Assembly: GCA_023954045.1 (NCBI GenBank)
Contig: JAMLIR010000002.1
Coordinates: 1-64,000, forward strand
Direction: 5' to 3'
DNA: 64,000 nucleotides
Source of the DNA: Burkholderiaceae bacterium
GTDB lineage: Bacteria; Pseudomonadota; Gammaproteobacteria; Burkholderiales; Burkholderiaceae_E
The notes beneath the pieces were generated by a model. That model was not told the DNA's origin. It was given only the letters and a program-made list of their open reading frames with translations, and made no database searches. The position numbers and the translations under genes are program-made. Numbering within the stretch: the stretch's first letter is position 1; each line of letters opens with the position of its first letter. This document shows positions 16,025-23,722 of this stretch, piece after piece.

Positions 16025-16632
16025 GCTACGCACTGCTGACCGCGGCGCACGGGCTCGGCGCGCTCCTGCTCGGCGTCTCGCTGGTGGGCACTTGGCGCGC
16101 CGGCGAGCGGGTCCGGCGCGCGAAGACCGCTGGCGCGGTGGCGCGCGCCACGGCGCGCAAGGACGCGCTGGTGGGCAGGCTGCTGCTGCCCGGCGTGCTG
16201 CTGCTCGGCGCCTCGGGCGCGTGGCTGGTCGCGAGTTACTACGGCGGCTGGAACTTCGTGCGGGTTCCGTGGCTCGCCGGGATGGTTTCGCTGTTCCTGT
16301 TCCAGTCGGCCTGGGCGAACACCGTCGGCCGCGCGTATGCGATGCGCCTGGGCCGGCTCCTCGCGGGCACGCGCGAGGCCGATCCGCTCTCGCCGGAGCT
16401 GCGGCGGGCGCTGGCCGAGCCGGTCGCGACGTTCGGGCACCACCTCGAATTGCCGCTGTTCGCGCTGATCGTCGCACTCGGCGTGCTGCGGCCGATGCAG
16501 TGGTCGCTGTTCGCGACGGGCGTCGCCGTCGCCGCGGGCGCCGCGCTGGCCGCGACCGCCTACGGCGGAGGCGCGCGGCGGCCGGCCAGTTCGTTCAGCA
16601 GCGCTTCGGTCGACGCCGAAGGCGGCACCTGA
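16021..16632 (+). CDS. DUF2269-like integral membrane protein
   Basis: 203 residues with four or five hydrophobic helices: YALLTAAHGLGALLLGVSLV, then LLLPGVLLLGASGAWLVASY, VPWLAGMVSLFLFQSAW, LPLFALIVALGVLRP and FATGVAVAAGAALAATAY. The N-terminal His (AAHGLGA) and the loop with RAARKDALV resemble the DUF2269 family of unknown function. The last 24 codons run antisense into the end of the large regulator gene, giving a 73-base convergent overlap. The hydrophilic tail made there may be non-essential. Confidence 0.7.
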   Translation: MSYALLTAAHGLGALLLGVSLVGTWRAGERVRRAKTAGAVARATARKDALVGRLLLPGVLLLGASGAWLVASYYGGWNFVRVPWLAGMVSLFLFQSAWANTVGRAYAMRLGRLLAGTREADPLSPELRRALAEPVATFGHHLELPLFALIVALGVLRPMQWSLFATGVAVAAGAALAATAYGGGARRPASSFSSASVDAEGGT

Positions 16633-19600
16633 AGCGTCGCGCCGAGCACGTCGCGGCAGCGCCGGTAGGTCGTGAGCACGTCGGCGTCGCGGCCCAATCG
16701 GTGCTGCGCGCGCATCAGCTGCTGGTAGAAGGCCTCGACCGTGTCGTCGGCCCGCAGCAGCCGCTCGAGGCAGGCGACCGCGTGCTCCAGGCCGCCCGTC
16801 TCGACGTGGTGCTCGACGTCGGCGCCGCCCATCCGAACGAAGCGCGCGCGCAGCCGCTCGCGCGGCGCGATCGCCCACGGCGCGTCTTCCTGCACGAGGA
16901 ACGCGCCGCGGTAGAGCGCGAGCGCGCGCTCGCGATCCTCGACGGCCTGCGCGTCGCGCGCGTCGGCGTCGGCGTCGACCGACTCGAAGGCCCAGGTGTC
17001 GACCCAGCACGACTGCGGGTTCAGGCTCAGCCGGCCCTCCTGCAGCAGCAATGCGTCGCGCTGGCCCAGCAACTTGCGCAGCCGCTGCAGCGTGGTGACG
17101 AACGCGTTGTGCGCGTCGTCGCCCTCGGCATCCGGCCACAGCGCCTCGGTGAGCTGGGTCTCGTGCACGCCGCGCCCGCCGAAGGCGACCAGCGCCTTCA
17201 GCAGTGCGAGCGGGCGCTTCTGCACCTTGCCGGTGAAGCGCAGCGGCTCTCCGTCGAGCTCGATCGCGAAGTCGCCGAGCGTGCGCACGAGCACCGCCCA
17301 CGGCCAGTGCTCGAGCCGCACGGCGGGCCCGTCGGGTTGAAGCCCGCGCAGCCGGATCAGCCCGCGCACGAAGGCGGGCTCGATGACGTTCTCGAGCGCG
17401 AGCCGGCACGCGTGCGCCATCGTGTCGTCGCGCCACCACGCCGAGTTGCTGAAGCCCTGTGCACGCATCACCTCGAACATCCGCGCGATCGACGCGAGCT
17501 GCGCCGCGCGGTCGCCGCGCATCGCGGCGAACTGCGCTTCGAGCTCGTGGATGTAGTAGAACGCGTTGCTGCAGCCGATTGCGTCGGCGATGCGCCGAGC
17601 TTGCCCGAGCTCGCGCCGCGCGCCCGCCTCGTCGCCGTCCAGGAACAGCGCCTGCGCCAGCGCAGGGCGCGTGTAGACCTCGCCCCAGACGACGCCGGCG
17701 TCGACCGCGCTGGCCAGCCCCGCGTGGCCGTGCTCGAGCATCGCGCCGAGGTCGTCGCGGCGCGCCGCCTCCTGGAACGAGAAGAAGTGGAACTGCACGT
17801 CGTCGAGGCGTCGCTGCCCCGGCGCGCCGGGACGCAGGCGCCCGAGGAAGTCGCGCGCCTGCGCCGCGTCGCCCGAGGTGCCCGCCGCGACCGCGCCTTG
17901 CGCGATCAGCATGAAGTCCCAGACGTGCGCGCCGGTCTCGTCGGACAGCGCCAGCCCGCGGCGCACCGCGGCGAGCGCGGCGGCGTTGTCGGCGTTCATC
18001 CAGTGCGAGATCGCGAGGATGCCCTCCCACCCCAGCCGCACGAACGGCCCGATCGCGCGCGCACTCGCGAACGGCTCGACGCGCCGCACGAGCTCGTTGG
18101 CGCGCGCCATGTTGCCGGTCCACCAGTTGTAGTACAGCACCAGGTGCGTGGCAGCCGTCATCCGCAACGCCGGGTCGATGTCCTGCGCGACCAGCGCGTC
18201 GAGGTGACGCGTCCAGCGCGGCAGCTCCGGATGCTGCGGTCGTCGGTACATCAGGATCGCGAAGATCGCCGCGACCGCGCGTACCTCGACCTGGTGCGAC
18301 GGGAACTGCGGGTGGCGCGAGCGCAGCGCGTCGAACTCGTCGATCCATGCGTCGGCCGGCCCGAACTCGCTCCACGCGTAGATGAAGGTGTCGACGATGC
18401 CGGCCCACGCGAGGTACTCGCCCTTCGCGCTGCCGGTGTCGCGAAAGCCTGCGTACGCCGCCGACAGCAGCTCGCGCGCCTGCGCCGGGTCGTACGGCAG
18501 CCGGCACAGACCGAGGAAGTAGCCGAGCCACGGAACGCCGTCGCGTTGCGCCGGCGGCACGTCGAGGATCCAGTCGGCCAGCGTCTGGAACCGGCCGCTC
18601 GACAGCAGCGCCGGCGCCTGCGCGAGCACGAGCGCCACCAGCCGCGGCCAGTCGCCGGCCTCGCGCAGCAGCGCGATGCTGGCCGGCGCGTCGCCTTCGG
18701 CGGCCAGCAATCCGGCCGCTTCGCGGCGCGCATCGGCGAGCTCCTGCGGCGCCAGCTGGCGGCGGCCTCGCTCGAGCAGGAATTCGCGGAACAGCGGGTG
18801 GTACTCGTACGCGTCGCCGCCGCCGGCACCGGCACCGGCGTGGCGCGCGACGAAGAAGTTGCGGCGATCGAGCTCGGCGAGCAGCGCGGCCGCGTCGTCG
18901 ACGCCGGCGAGCGCCGCCGCCGATGCCGCGGTGAAGCGCGGCAGCAGCGCGGTGCGCACCAGGAACCGCTGCAGCCGCGGCTCGGCCTGGTCGAACAGCT
19001 CGCCGGCGAAGTAGTCGAACACCAGCGGCTCGGCCGCCGCGCCATCGCTGGCCGAAGACGCGGCCGGCCCGCGCTCGAGGATCAGCACGAGACCGGCGGC
19101 CCAGCCCTGCGTGCGCGCGTGCAGTGCGTGAAGCGTCGCCTCGTCGGGCGCGCCACTGGCCAGGCGCTGGCGCGCCACCTCGACGAATTCTTCCGCGCTC
19201 AGCCGCAGCGCCTCGCGATCGATCAGCGTGAAGTTCTCGAGCGTGCGCAGCCGCGTCAGCACCGGCGGCGGCTCGCCACGGCTGGTCACGACCACCGACA
19301 GGCCGGGCGGCACCTCGGCCAGCCCTTCGCGCAGCGCGACGTGCACCGGCGAGTCGGCGGCGAGCTGGTGGTAGTCGTCGAACACCAGCAGCGACGCGCC
19401 GTGCAGCCGCGCGAAGAAGCGGCGGAACCAGTTGCGCGCGAAGGCCGGCAGGCCGGCGAGGTACTCGGCGGTGAAGTCCGGGAGCGCGGCGGCCTTCGGG
19501 GTGCCGCGCGATGGCACGGCCTGGGCCAGGTCGTGGAAGAACGACGCCACGTCGCTGTCCGCGGGGTCGATCCGGTACCAGGCGGCGCGCAGCCGCCGCG

Positions 19601-19787
19601 CCCGCAGGTAGCTGGCGACCAGCGTCGTCTTGCCCGAACCGGCCGGCGCCGAGATCCAGACGATCTCGCCGTCGCGGCGCGCGGCGTCGAGGCGCTCGAA
19701 CAGGCGCCGCCTCGGCCATGCGCGGTTCGGCTGCGGCGCGGTCAGCTTGGCCAGGCTGGGCGGCCGCTGTCCTGCCTGAATCTGCAT
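16560..19787 (-). CDS. MalT-like ATPase regulator with C-terminal BTAD output domain
   Basis: 1075 residues. Residues 25-320 form a STAND-type NTPase: P-loop SAPAGSGKTTLV at 46-57, Walker B LLVFDDYHQLA, and sensor VVVTSRGEPPPVLTRLRTL. Residues about 330-800 are TPR-like helical repeats. Unlike MalT there is no LuxR HTH at the end. Instead residues from about 810 read VLVRTLGDFAIELDGEPLRF then KALVAFGGRGVHETQLTEAL and WPDAEGDDAHNAFVTTLQRL, a winged-helix plus bacterial transcriptional activator domain as in SARP regulators. It probably senses a ligand or protein partner and activates nearby genes. The targets are unknown; the two-component pair lies upstream on the other strand. Confidence 0.85.
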   Translation of the reverse strand: MQIQAGQRPPSLAKLTAPQPNRAWPRRRLFERLDAARRDGEIVWISAPAGSGKTTLVASYLRARRLRAAWYRIDPADSDVASFFHDLAQAVPSRGTPKAAALPDFTAEYLAGLPAFARNWFRRFFARLHGASLLVFDDYHQLAADSPVHVALREGLAEVPPGLSVVVTSRGEPPPVLTRLRTLENFTLIDREALRLSAEEFVEVARQRLASGAPDEATLHALHARTQGWAAGLVLILERGPAASSASDGAAAEPLVFDYFAGELFDQAEPRLQRFLVRTALLPRFTAASAAALAGVDDAAALLAELDRRNFFVARHAGAGAGGGDAYEYHPLFREFLLERGRRQLAPQELADARREAAGLLAAEGDAPASIALLREAGDWPRLVALVLAQAPALLSSGRFQTLADWILDVPPAQRDGVPWLGYFLGLCRLPYDPAQARELLSAAYAGFRDTGSAKGEYLAWAGIVDTFIYAWSEFGPADAWIDEFDALRSRHPQFPSHQVEVRAVAAIFAILMYRRPQHPELPRWTRHLDALVAQDIDPALRMTAATHLVLYYNWWTGNMARANELVRRVEPFASARAIGPFVRLGWEGILAISHWMNADNAAALAAVRRGLALSDETGAHVWDFMLIAQGAVAAGTSGDAAQARDFLGRLRPGAPGQRRLDDVQFHFFSFQEAARRDDLGAMLEHGHAGLASAVDAGVVWGEVYTRPALAQALFLDGDEAGARRELGQARRIADAIGCSNAFYYIHELEAQFAAMRGDRAAQLASIARMFEVMRAQGFSNSAWWRDDTMAHACRLALENVIEPAFVRGLIRLRGLQPDGPAVRLEHWPWAVLVRTLGDFAIELDGEPLRFTGKVQKRPLALLKALVAFGGRGVHETQLTEALWPDAEGDDAHNAFVTTLQRLRKLLGQRDALLLQEGRLSLNPQSCWVDTWAFESVDADADARDAQAVEDRERALALYRGAFLVQEDAPWAIAPRERLRARFVRMGGADVEHHVETGGLEHAVACLERLLRADDTVEAFYQQLMRAQHRLGRDADVLTTYRRCRDVLGATLQVPPSASTEALLNELAGRRAPPP

Positions 19788-19848
19788 GATCCGTACAGGA
19801 TAAGAACTTCGTTCGCGGGCGGCAATGCGTGCGCGCGCCCGAGGCCGC

Positions 19849-20277
19849 TCAGGCCGCCCGCCGCGGCGGCCGTCCGCCGAGCCGCCGGCCCCGATCGGCC
19901 GCGTACGCCGCGCGCCTGGCCAGCGTCAGCGCGATCATCGCGATGCAGCCCACCAGCGACGCCGCGAACGAAAGAGCCATCGCGCGCTCGCCCAGCACCC
20001 ATCCGCAATACAGCGCGCCCAGCGCGTTGTTGCAGGTGAACATGCACCACGTGCACAGCGCGATGTCGCGCGCGCCGCTGTCGCTGCGCGCCACGGCGGC
20101 CAGTTGGGGAAGGTAGAACAGCGCCCGCGGGGCCCCGTCCCGTGAAGGCGGCAGCCGGAAAGGCACCTCCGGATGCCGGGCACGGCGCCTCCGCACGCCG
20201 CACGCGCCGCGGGTGATCGCGAACCCGCCCGCTTGCGCAGCCGGGCCCGGCGCTGCATATTGGCCGTCTCGGGTCAT
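19849..20277 (-). CDS. PQ-loop (SemiSWEET-like) small membrane protein, possibly incomplete
   Basis: 142 residues from ATG 20277. The conserved-looking part is residues 50-125: FYLPQLAAVARSDSGARDIA, then TWCMFTCNNALGALYCGWVL and ALSFAASLVGCIAMIALTLA. The LPQL start and the SxxARDIxLxTW pattern match the PQ-loop of SemiSWEET-type proteins. Only two transmembrane helices follow; the expected first helix is replaced by an Arg-rich stretch. The true start may be later, or the gene may have lost its 5' part. It starts 18 bases from the divergent kinase gene. Confidence 0.5.
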   Translation of the reverse strand: MTRDGQYAAPGPAAQAGGFAITRGACGVRRRRARHPEVPFRLPPSRDGAPRALFYLPQLAAVARSDSGARDIALCTWCMFTCNNALGALYCGWVLGERAMALSFAASLVGCIAMIALTLARRAAYAADRGRRLGGRPPRRAA

Positions 20278-20295
20278 GTCGATTCGGGGGGGCGA

Positions 20296-22293
20296 ATGAT
20301 GCGTGCCCGTGCCCGCCGATCGTCGTTCGTGATGGCCGCGATGCTCCCCATCATGGTTGCGTGGGGCCTCGTGTGGGACAGTGCGTGCGCCAGCGAGGCG
20401 CAGCCGCAGCGAGCGCTGCGGCTCGACACCGCCCGCCTGGTCGACCGGCGCGATCCGGCCAGTCCCGCCGACCTCGTCGCCGACCGGCCGCCGGCCACCT
20501 CGAGCACGGCCGCGCCCCTGATGAAGCTGCCGACGCGAATCCACCGCGAACACGGCAACACGAGCGCCGTCCTCTGGCTCGAGATCGAGCTGCCGGCGCG
20601 CGGCGCGATGCCCCCGACGCCCGCCATCTACCTGCCGCGGATGAACGACGGCGGCACCTTCTACCTGAACGGCACGCCGGTGTTCTCGCTGCCGTGGTCG
20701 GACGCGCTGACCCGCGTGCGCTGGCGGCGCGCCCGCTGGTTCGTGCTGCCCGACGCGCTGATCGATCCGCAGGCAAACCGCCTGACCGTGAAGATCGTCA
20801 ATCGCGACTTCCTGGTCGACGTGCCGTACCTGCTGCTCGGCGAGCGCGACGAGCTCGAGCGCGCCGCCGAGGATCGCCAGTGGATCGACCAGTACGGCTC
20901 GCAGTTCACCGGACTCACGGCCGCCATCGTCGGCGGCTTCATGCTCGCGATCTGGTGGGCGCGGCGCCGCGAGCCGCACTACCTGCTGTTCGGCCTCTCG
21001 AGCCTGTTGTGGGCGGTGCGCACGCTGAACTACAGCGTCGAGACGATGCCGACCGATCTCTGGTGGTGGTGGCGCGGTTTCCACTTCCTGACCGTCGCGC
21101 TGGCGACGATGACGCTGGCCGCGTTCTTCCACCTGTTCGCCGGACTTTCGTTCCGGCGCTGGGTGTGGCCGATGGGGCTGCACGCAGCGCTCGGGCCCGT
21201 GCTGGTCGTCGCCAGCGACGGCAGGCTGCACGAGTTCGTCTATCGCTACTGGCAGGCGTTCCTGTTCGTCTTCATCGGGATCGCGCTGGCGCGGCTGGCG
21301 ATGTGGGGACGGCGCACCCGTTCGGTCGAGGCGCTGGTCATCACGATCGGCGCGCTGCTCGCGATCGTGCTCGCGGCCAACGACTACGCGACGGTCAGCG
21401 GCCTGCTTCCCGTCACGCGCGTCTACACGCTGCACCTGGCGTTGCCGGTGCTGCTGATCACGATCGGCACGATCCTGTCGATGCGCTTCGTGCAGGCGTT
21501 GCGCTCGGCGGAAGACGCCAACCTGTCGCTCGCCGCACGGCTGGCGGAGAAGGAGCGCGAGCTCGCGGCGCACTACGAGCGGGTCGCCGAAATCGAGCGG
21601 CGCGAGGCGAGCGCAGCCGAACGGCAGCGGATCATGCACGACATGCACGACGGGCTCGGCGCGCAGCTCGTGTCGACGCTGGTGATGGTCGAGCGCGGCG
21701 CGGCGCCGCCGGACGAGGTGGCGCGCCTGCTGCGCGAGGCGATGGACGAGATGCGGCTGGCAATCGACGCGTTCGGCCAGGCCGACTCCGACCTTCAGGC
21801 GGCGCTCGCGAACCTGCGCTTTCGCATGGAGCCTCGGCTCAAGGCCGCGGGCATCACGCTCGACTGGCAGTCCGACCAGTCGTTCGAGGCGGTTCGGCTC
21901 GGCGACGAGTCGTCGCTGCACCTGCTGCGGATCGTCCAGGAATCGCTGTCCAACGCGATGCGCCACAGCCGTGCGAAGCGGCTCGAGGTGCGCTTCTTCG
22001 TCGACCACGACACCTGTCACGTGGTGGTCGAGGACGACGGCGTCGGCCTGCCGGCCGATCTCTCGCGGACGGGGCGGGGCCTGGAGAACATCCGGCGGCG
22101 TGCGCACGCGCTCGGTGGCGAGGCCCGCATCGACAGCGGCCCACGGGGCACGATCGTCGCGGTTCACTTCCCGGTTTCCCAGGCCGCGGCGGGCCGCGCG
22201 GCAGACGACGACGCTCGCGGCAGCGTGGTGACGCTGCATCCGCACGCCGGATCTCGCCATCCCGCGAATGCGGCTTCACCGCCGCGGCGATGA
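20296..22293 (+). CDS. sensor histidine kinase with 7TMR-DISM-like sensor region
   Basis: 665 residues from ATG 20296 (ATG 20299 is equally possible). A signal or first helix (residues 10-30) precedes a periplasmic domain of about 190 residues with the jelly-roll-like YLPRMNDGGTFYLNGTPVFS. Six or seven helices follow between about 215 and 400, as in 7TMR-DISM sensors. The kinase has a coiled coil, then the phosphoacceptor box ERQRIMHDMHDGLGAQLVST (HisKA_3) and an HATPase domain with LLRIVQESLSNAMRHS, VEDDGVGLP and GRGLENIRRRAHALGG. It pairs with the NarL-type regulator 38 bases downstream. The stimulus is unknown. Confidence 0.85.
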   Translation: MMRARARRSSFVMAAMLPIMVAWGLVWDSACASEAQPQRALRLDTARLVDRRDPASPADLVADRPPATSSTAAPLMKLPTRIHREHGNTSAVLWLEIELPARGAMPPTPAIYLPRMNDGGTFYLNGTPVFSLPWSDALTRVRWRRARWFVLPDALIDPQANRLTVKIVNRDFLVDVPYLLLGERDELERAAEDRQWIDQYGSQFTGLTAAIVGGFMLAIWWARRREPHYLLFGLSSLLWAVRTLNYSVETMPTDLWWWWRGFHFLTVALATMTLAAFFHLFAGLSFRRWVWPMGLHAALGPVLVVASDGRLHEFVYRYWQAFLFVFIGIALARLAMWGRRTRSVEALVITIGALLAIVLAANDYATVSGLLPVTRVYTLHLALPVLLITIGTILSMRFVQALRSAEDANLSLAARLAEKERELAAHYERVAEIERREASAAERQRIMHDMHDGLGAQLVSTLVMVERGAAPPDEVARLLREAMDEMRLAIDAFGQADSDLQAALANLRFRMEPRLKAAGITLDWQSDQSFEAVRLGDESSLHLLRIVQESLSNAMRHSRAKRLEVRFFVDHDTCHVVVEDDGVGLPADLSRTGRGLENIRRRAHALGGEARIDSGPRGTIVAVHFPVSQAAAGRAADDDARGSVVTLHPHAGSRHPANAASPPRR

Positions 22294-22331
22294 GTGGAAG
22301 AATCTGCGCCGACGGGCACAGGAGTCACGCC

Positions 22332-23039
22332 ATGGCCACCCAGGTGTTGATCGTCGAGGACGAGCCGGCGTTCCAGCGCCGCCTCGCGGATGCGGTGCTG
22401 GCCGATCCGCAGCTGAGCCTGCTCGCGATGGTGTCGAGCGGGAACGCCGCGAAGTCGGTGCTCGACGCGCAGGCGCCGGACGTGATGCTCGTCGACCTCG
22501 GCCTGCCCGACATCGACGGGATCGAAGTGATCCGCCACGCGGCGCGCCATCGTCCCGGTTGCGACGTGATGGTCGTCACGATGTTCGGCGACGAGCGGCA
22601 CCTGATGTCGAGCATCGAGGCCGGCGCAACCGGCTACCTGCTGAAGGACGCGAGCGACGAGCGCATCGCCGCGGCGATCCACGAACTGCGCGCCGGCGGC
22701 GCGCCGATCAGCCCGAGTCTCGCGCGCCGGGTGCTGGCGCGGCTGCGCGTCGGCAACCCGGCGCCGAACGGCGCGGTCGGCGACACGCCCGGTGCGGGCG
22801 CGCCGGCGGCCGCCGTGGCGCCCGCCGCGGCGCCGGGCGGCGTCGATTCGCCGCTGACCGAGCGCGAGGCCGAGATCCTGCGCATGATCGCGAAGGGACT
22901 GAGCTTCGAGACCGTCGCCGCGGTGCTCGGCATCTCGGCGCACACGGTGGTCACGCACGTTAAGAAGATCTACCGGAAGCTCGCGGTGCACTCGCGCGGG
23001 GAGGCGGTCTACGAGGCGGGTCAGATGGGGCTGCTCTGA
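22332..23039 (+). CDS. NarL/FixJ-family response regulator
   Basis: 235 residues from ATG 22332, with AGGAG about nine bases upstream. The receiver domain has the acidic pair in IVEDE (Glu9, Asp10), the phosphorylation site Asp55 in LVDLGLPD, the Thr in MVVTMFGD and the Lys in LLKDAS. A 30-residue Ala/Pro/Gly-rich linker (about 135-165) leads to the LuxR-type HTH: LTEREAEILRMIAKGLSFET, then VLGISAHTVVTHVKKIYRKL. Cognate to the kinase just upstream. Probably also controls genes elsewhere; no target site could be identified. Confidence 0.9.
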   Translation: MATQVLIVEDEPAFQRRLADAVLADPQLSLLAMVSSGNAAKSVLDAQAPDVMLVDLGLPDIDGIEVIRHAARHRPGCDVMVVTMFGDERHLMSSIEAGATGYLLKDASDERIAAAIHELRAGGAPISPSLARRVLARLRVGNPAPNGAVGDTPGAGAPAAAVAPAAAPGGVDSPLTEREAEILRMIAKGLSFETVAAVLGISAHTVVTHVKKIYRKLAVHSRGEAVYEAGQMGLL

Positions 23040-23085
23040 ACGATCCCGGAGGCTGCCGGGGGATGAAAACCGCGGCCGCGCCGAT

Positions 23086-23091
23086 TATGAT
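23086..23091 (+). promoter_or_regulatory. possible -10 (TATGAT) for lemA
   Basis: TATGAT lies 51 bases before the lemA ATG. The -35 position is not convincing. Confidence 0.35.
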
Positions 23092-23142
23092 GTCGCGGCA
23101 CGCCCACCATCCGCGTCGCGCGCGACGCAAACGGAGCGCAAC

Positions 23143-23700
23143 ATGGCCTGGATCGTCGTTCTCGTCGTCCTCGCCGTCGTCGGCTATGGCATCGCCCTCT
23201 ACAACCGGCTGGTGCGCGCCCGCCAGATGGCCGAGGAAGGCTGGAGCGGCATCGACGTACAGCTGAAGCGGCGCGCCGACCTGCTGCCCAACCTGGTCGA
23301 GACGGTGCAGGGTTACGCAACGCACGAACGCGAGGTCCTGCAGCGGGTCACCGAACTGCGCAACCAGGCGCGGGCGGTGCCGCCCGACGACGTGGCCCAG
23401 CGCGCACAGGTCGAGGGGCTGCTCTCGGGAGCGATCGGGCGGCTGCTGGCGGTGGTCGAGAACTACCCCGACCTGAAGGCGAACCAGAACTTCCTGCAGC
23501 TGCAGGAGCAGCTCGCGACGATCGAGAACGAGGTCCAGATGGCGCGCCGCTACTACAACGGCGCGACGCGCGACCTGAACGTGCTGGTCGAGTCGTTCCC
23601 GAGCAACCTGGTCGCCGGGTTCGCGGGCTTCGTCAAGCGCGCCTTCTTCGAGACCGACGAGGAGTCGCGCGCGGTGCCGAAGGTGTCGTTCCCCCGGTAG
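23143..23700 (+). CDS. lemA: LemA family protein
   Basis: 185 residues. An N-terminal anchor helix (AWIVVLVVLAVVGYGIALYN) with a short N-out end is followed by the conserved helical bundle: QMAEEGWSGIDVQLKRRADL, LPNLVETVQGY, then NFLQLQEQLATIENEVQMAR and RRYYNGATRDLNVLVESFPS. These blocks are nearly invariant in LemA proteins. Function remains unclear; in many bacteria the gene sits next to a DUF2207-type membrane protein, as here, and they are thought to form an envelope unit. The ribosome site is GGAGCG. Confidence 0.9.
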   Translation: MAWIVVLVVLAVVGYGIALYNRLVRARQMAEEGWSGIDVQLKRRADLLPNLVETVQGYATHEREVLQRVTELRNQARAVPPDDVAQRAQVEGLLSGAIGRLLAVVENYPDLKANQNFLQLQEQLATIENEVQMARRYYNGATRDLNVLVESFPSNLVAGFAGFVKRAFFETDEESRAVPKVSFPR

Positions 23701-23722
23701 CGGGCAGGCCGCGGGCCGCGCG

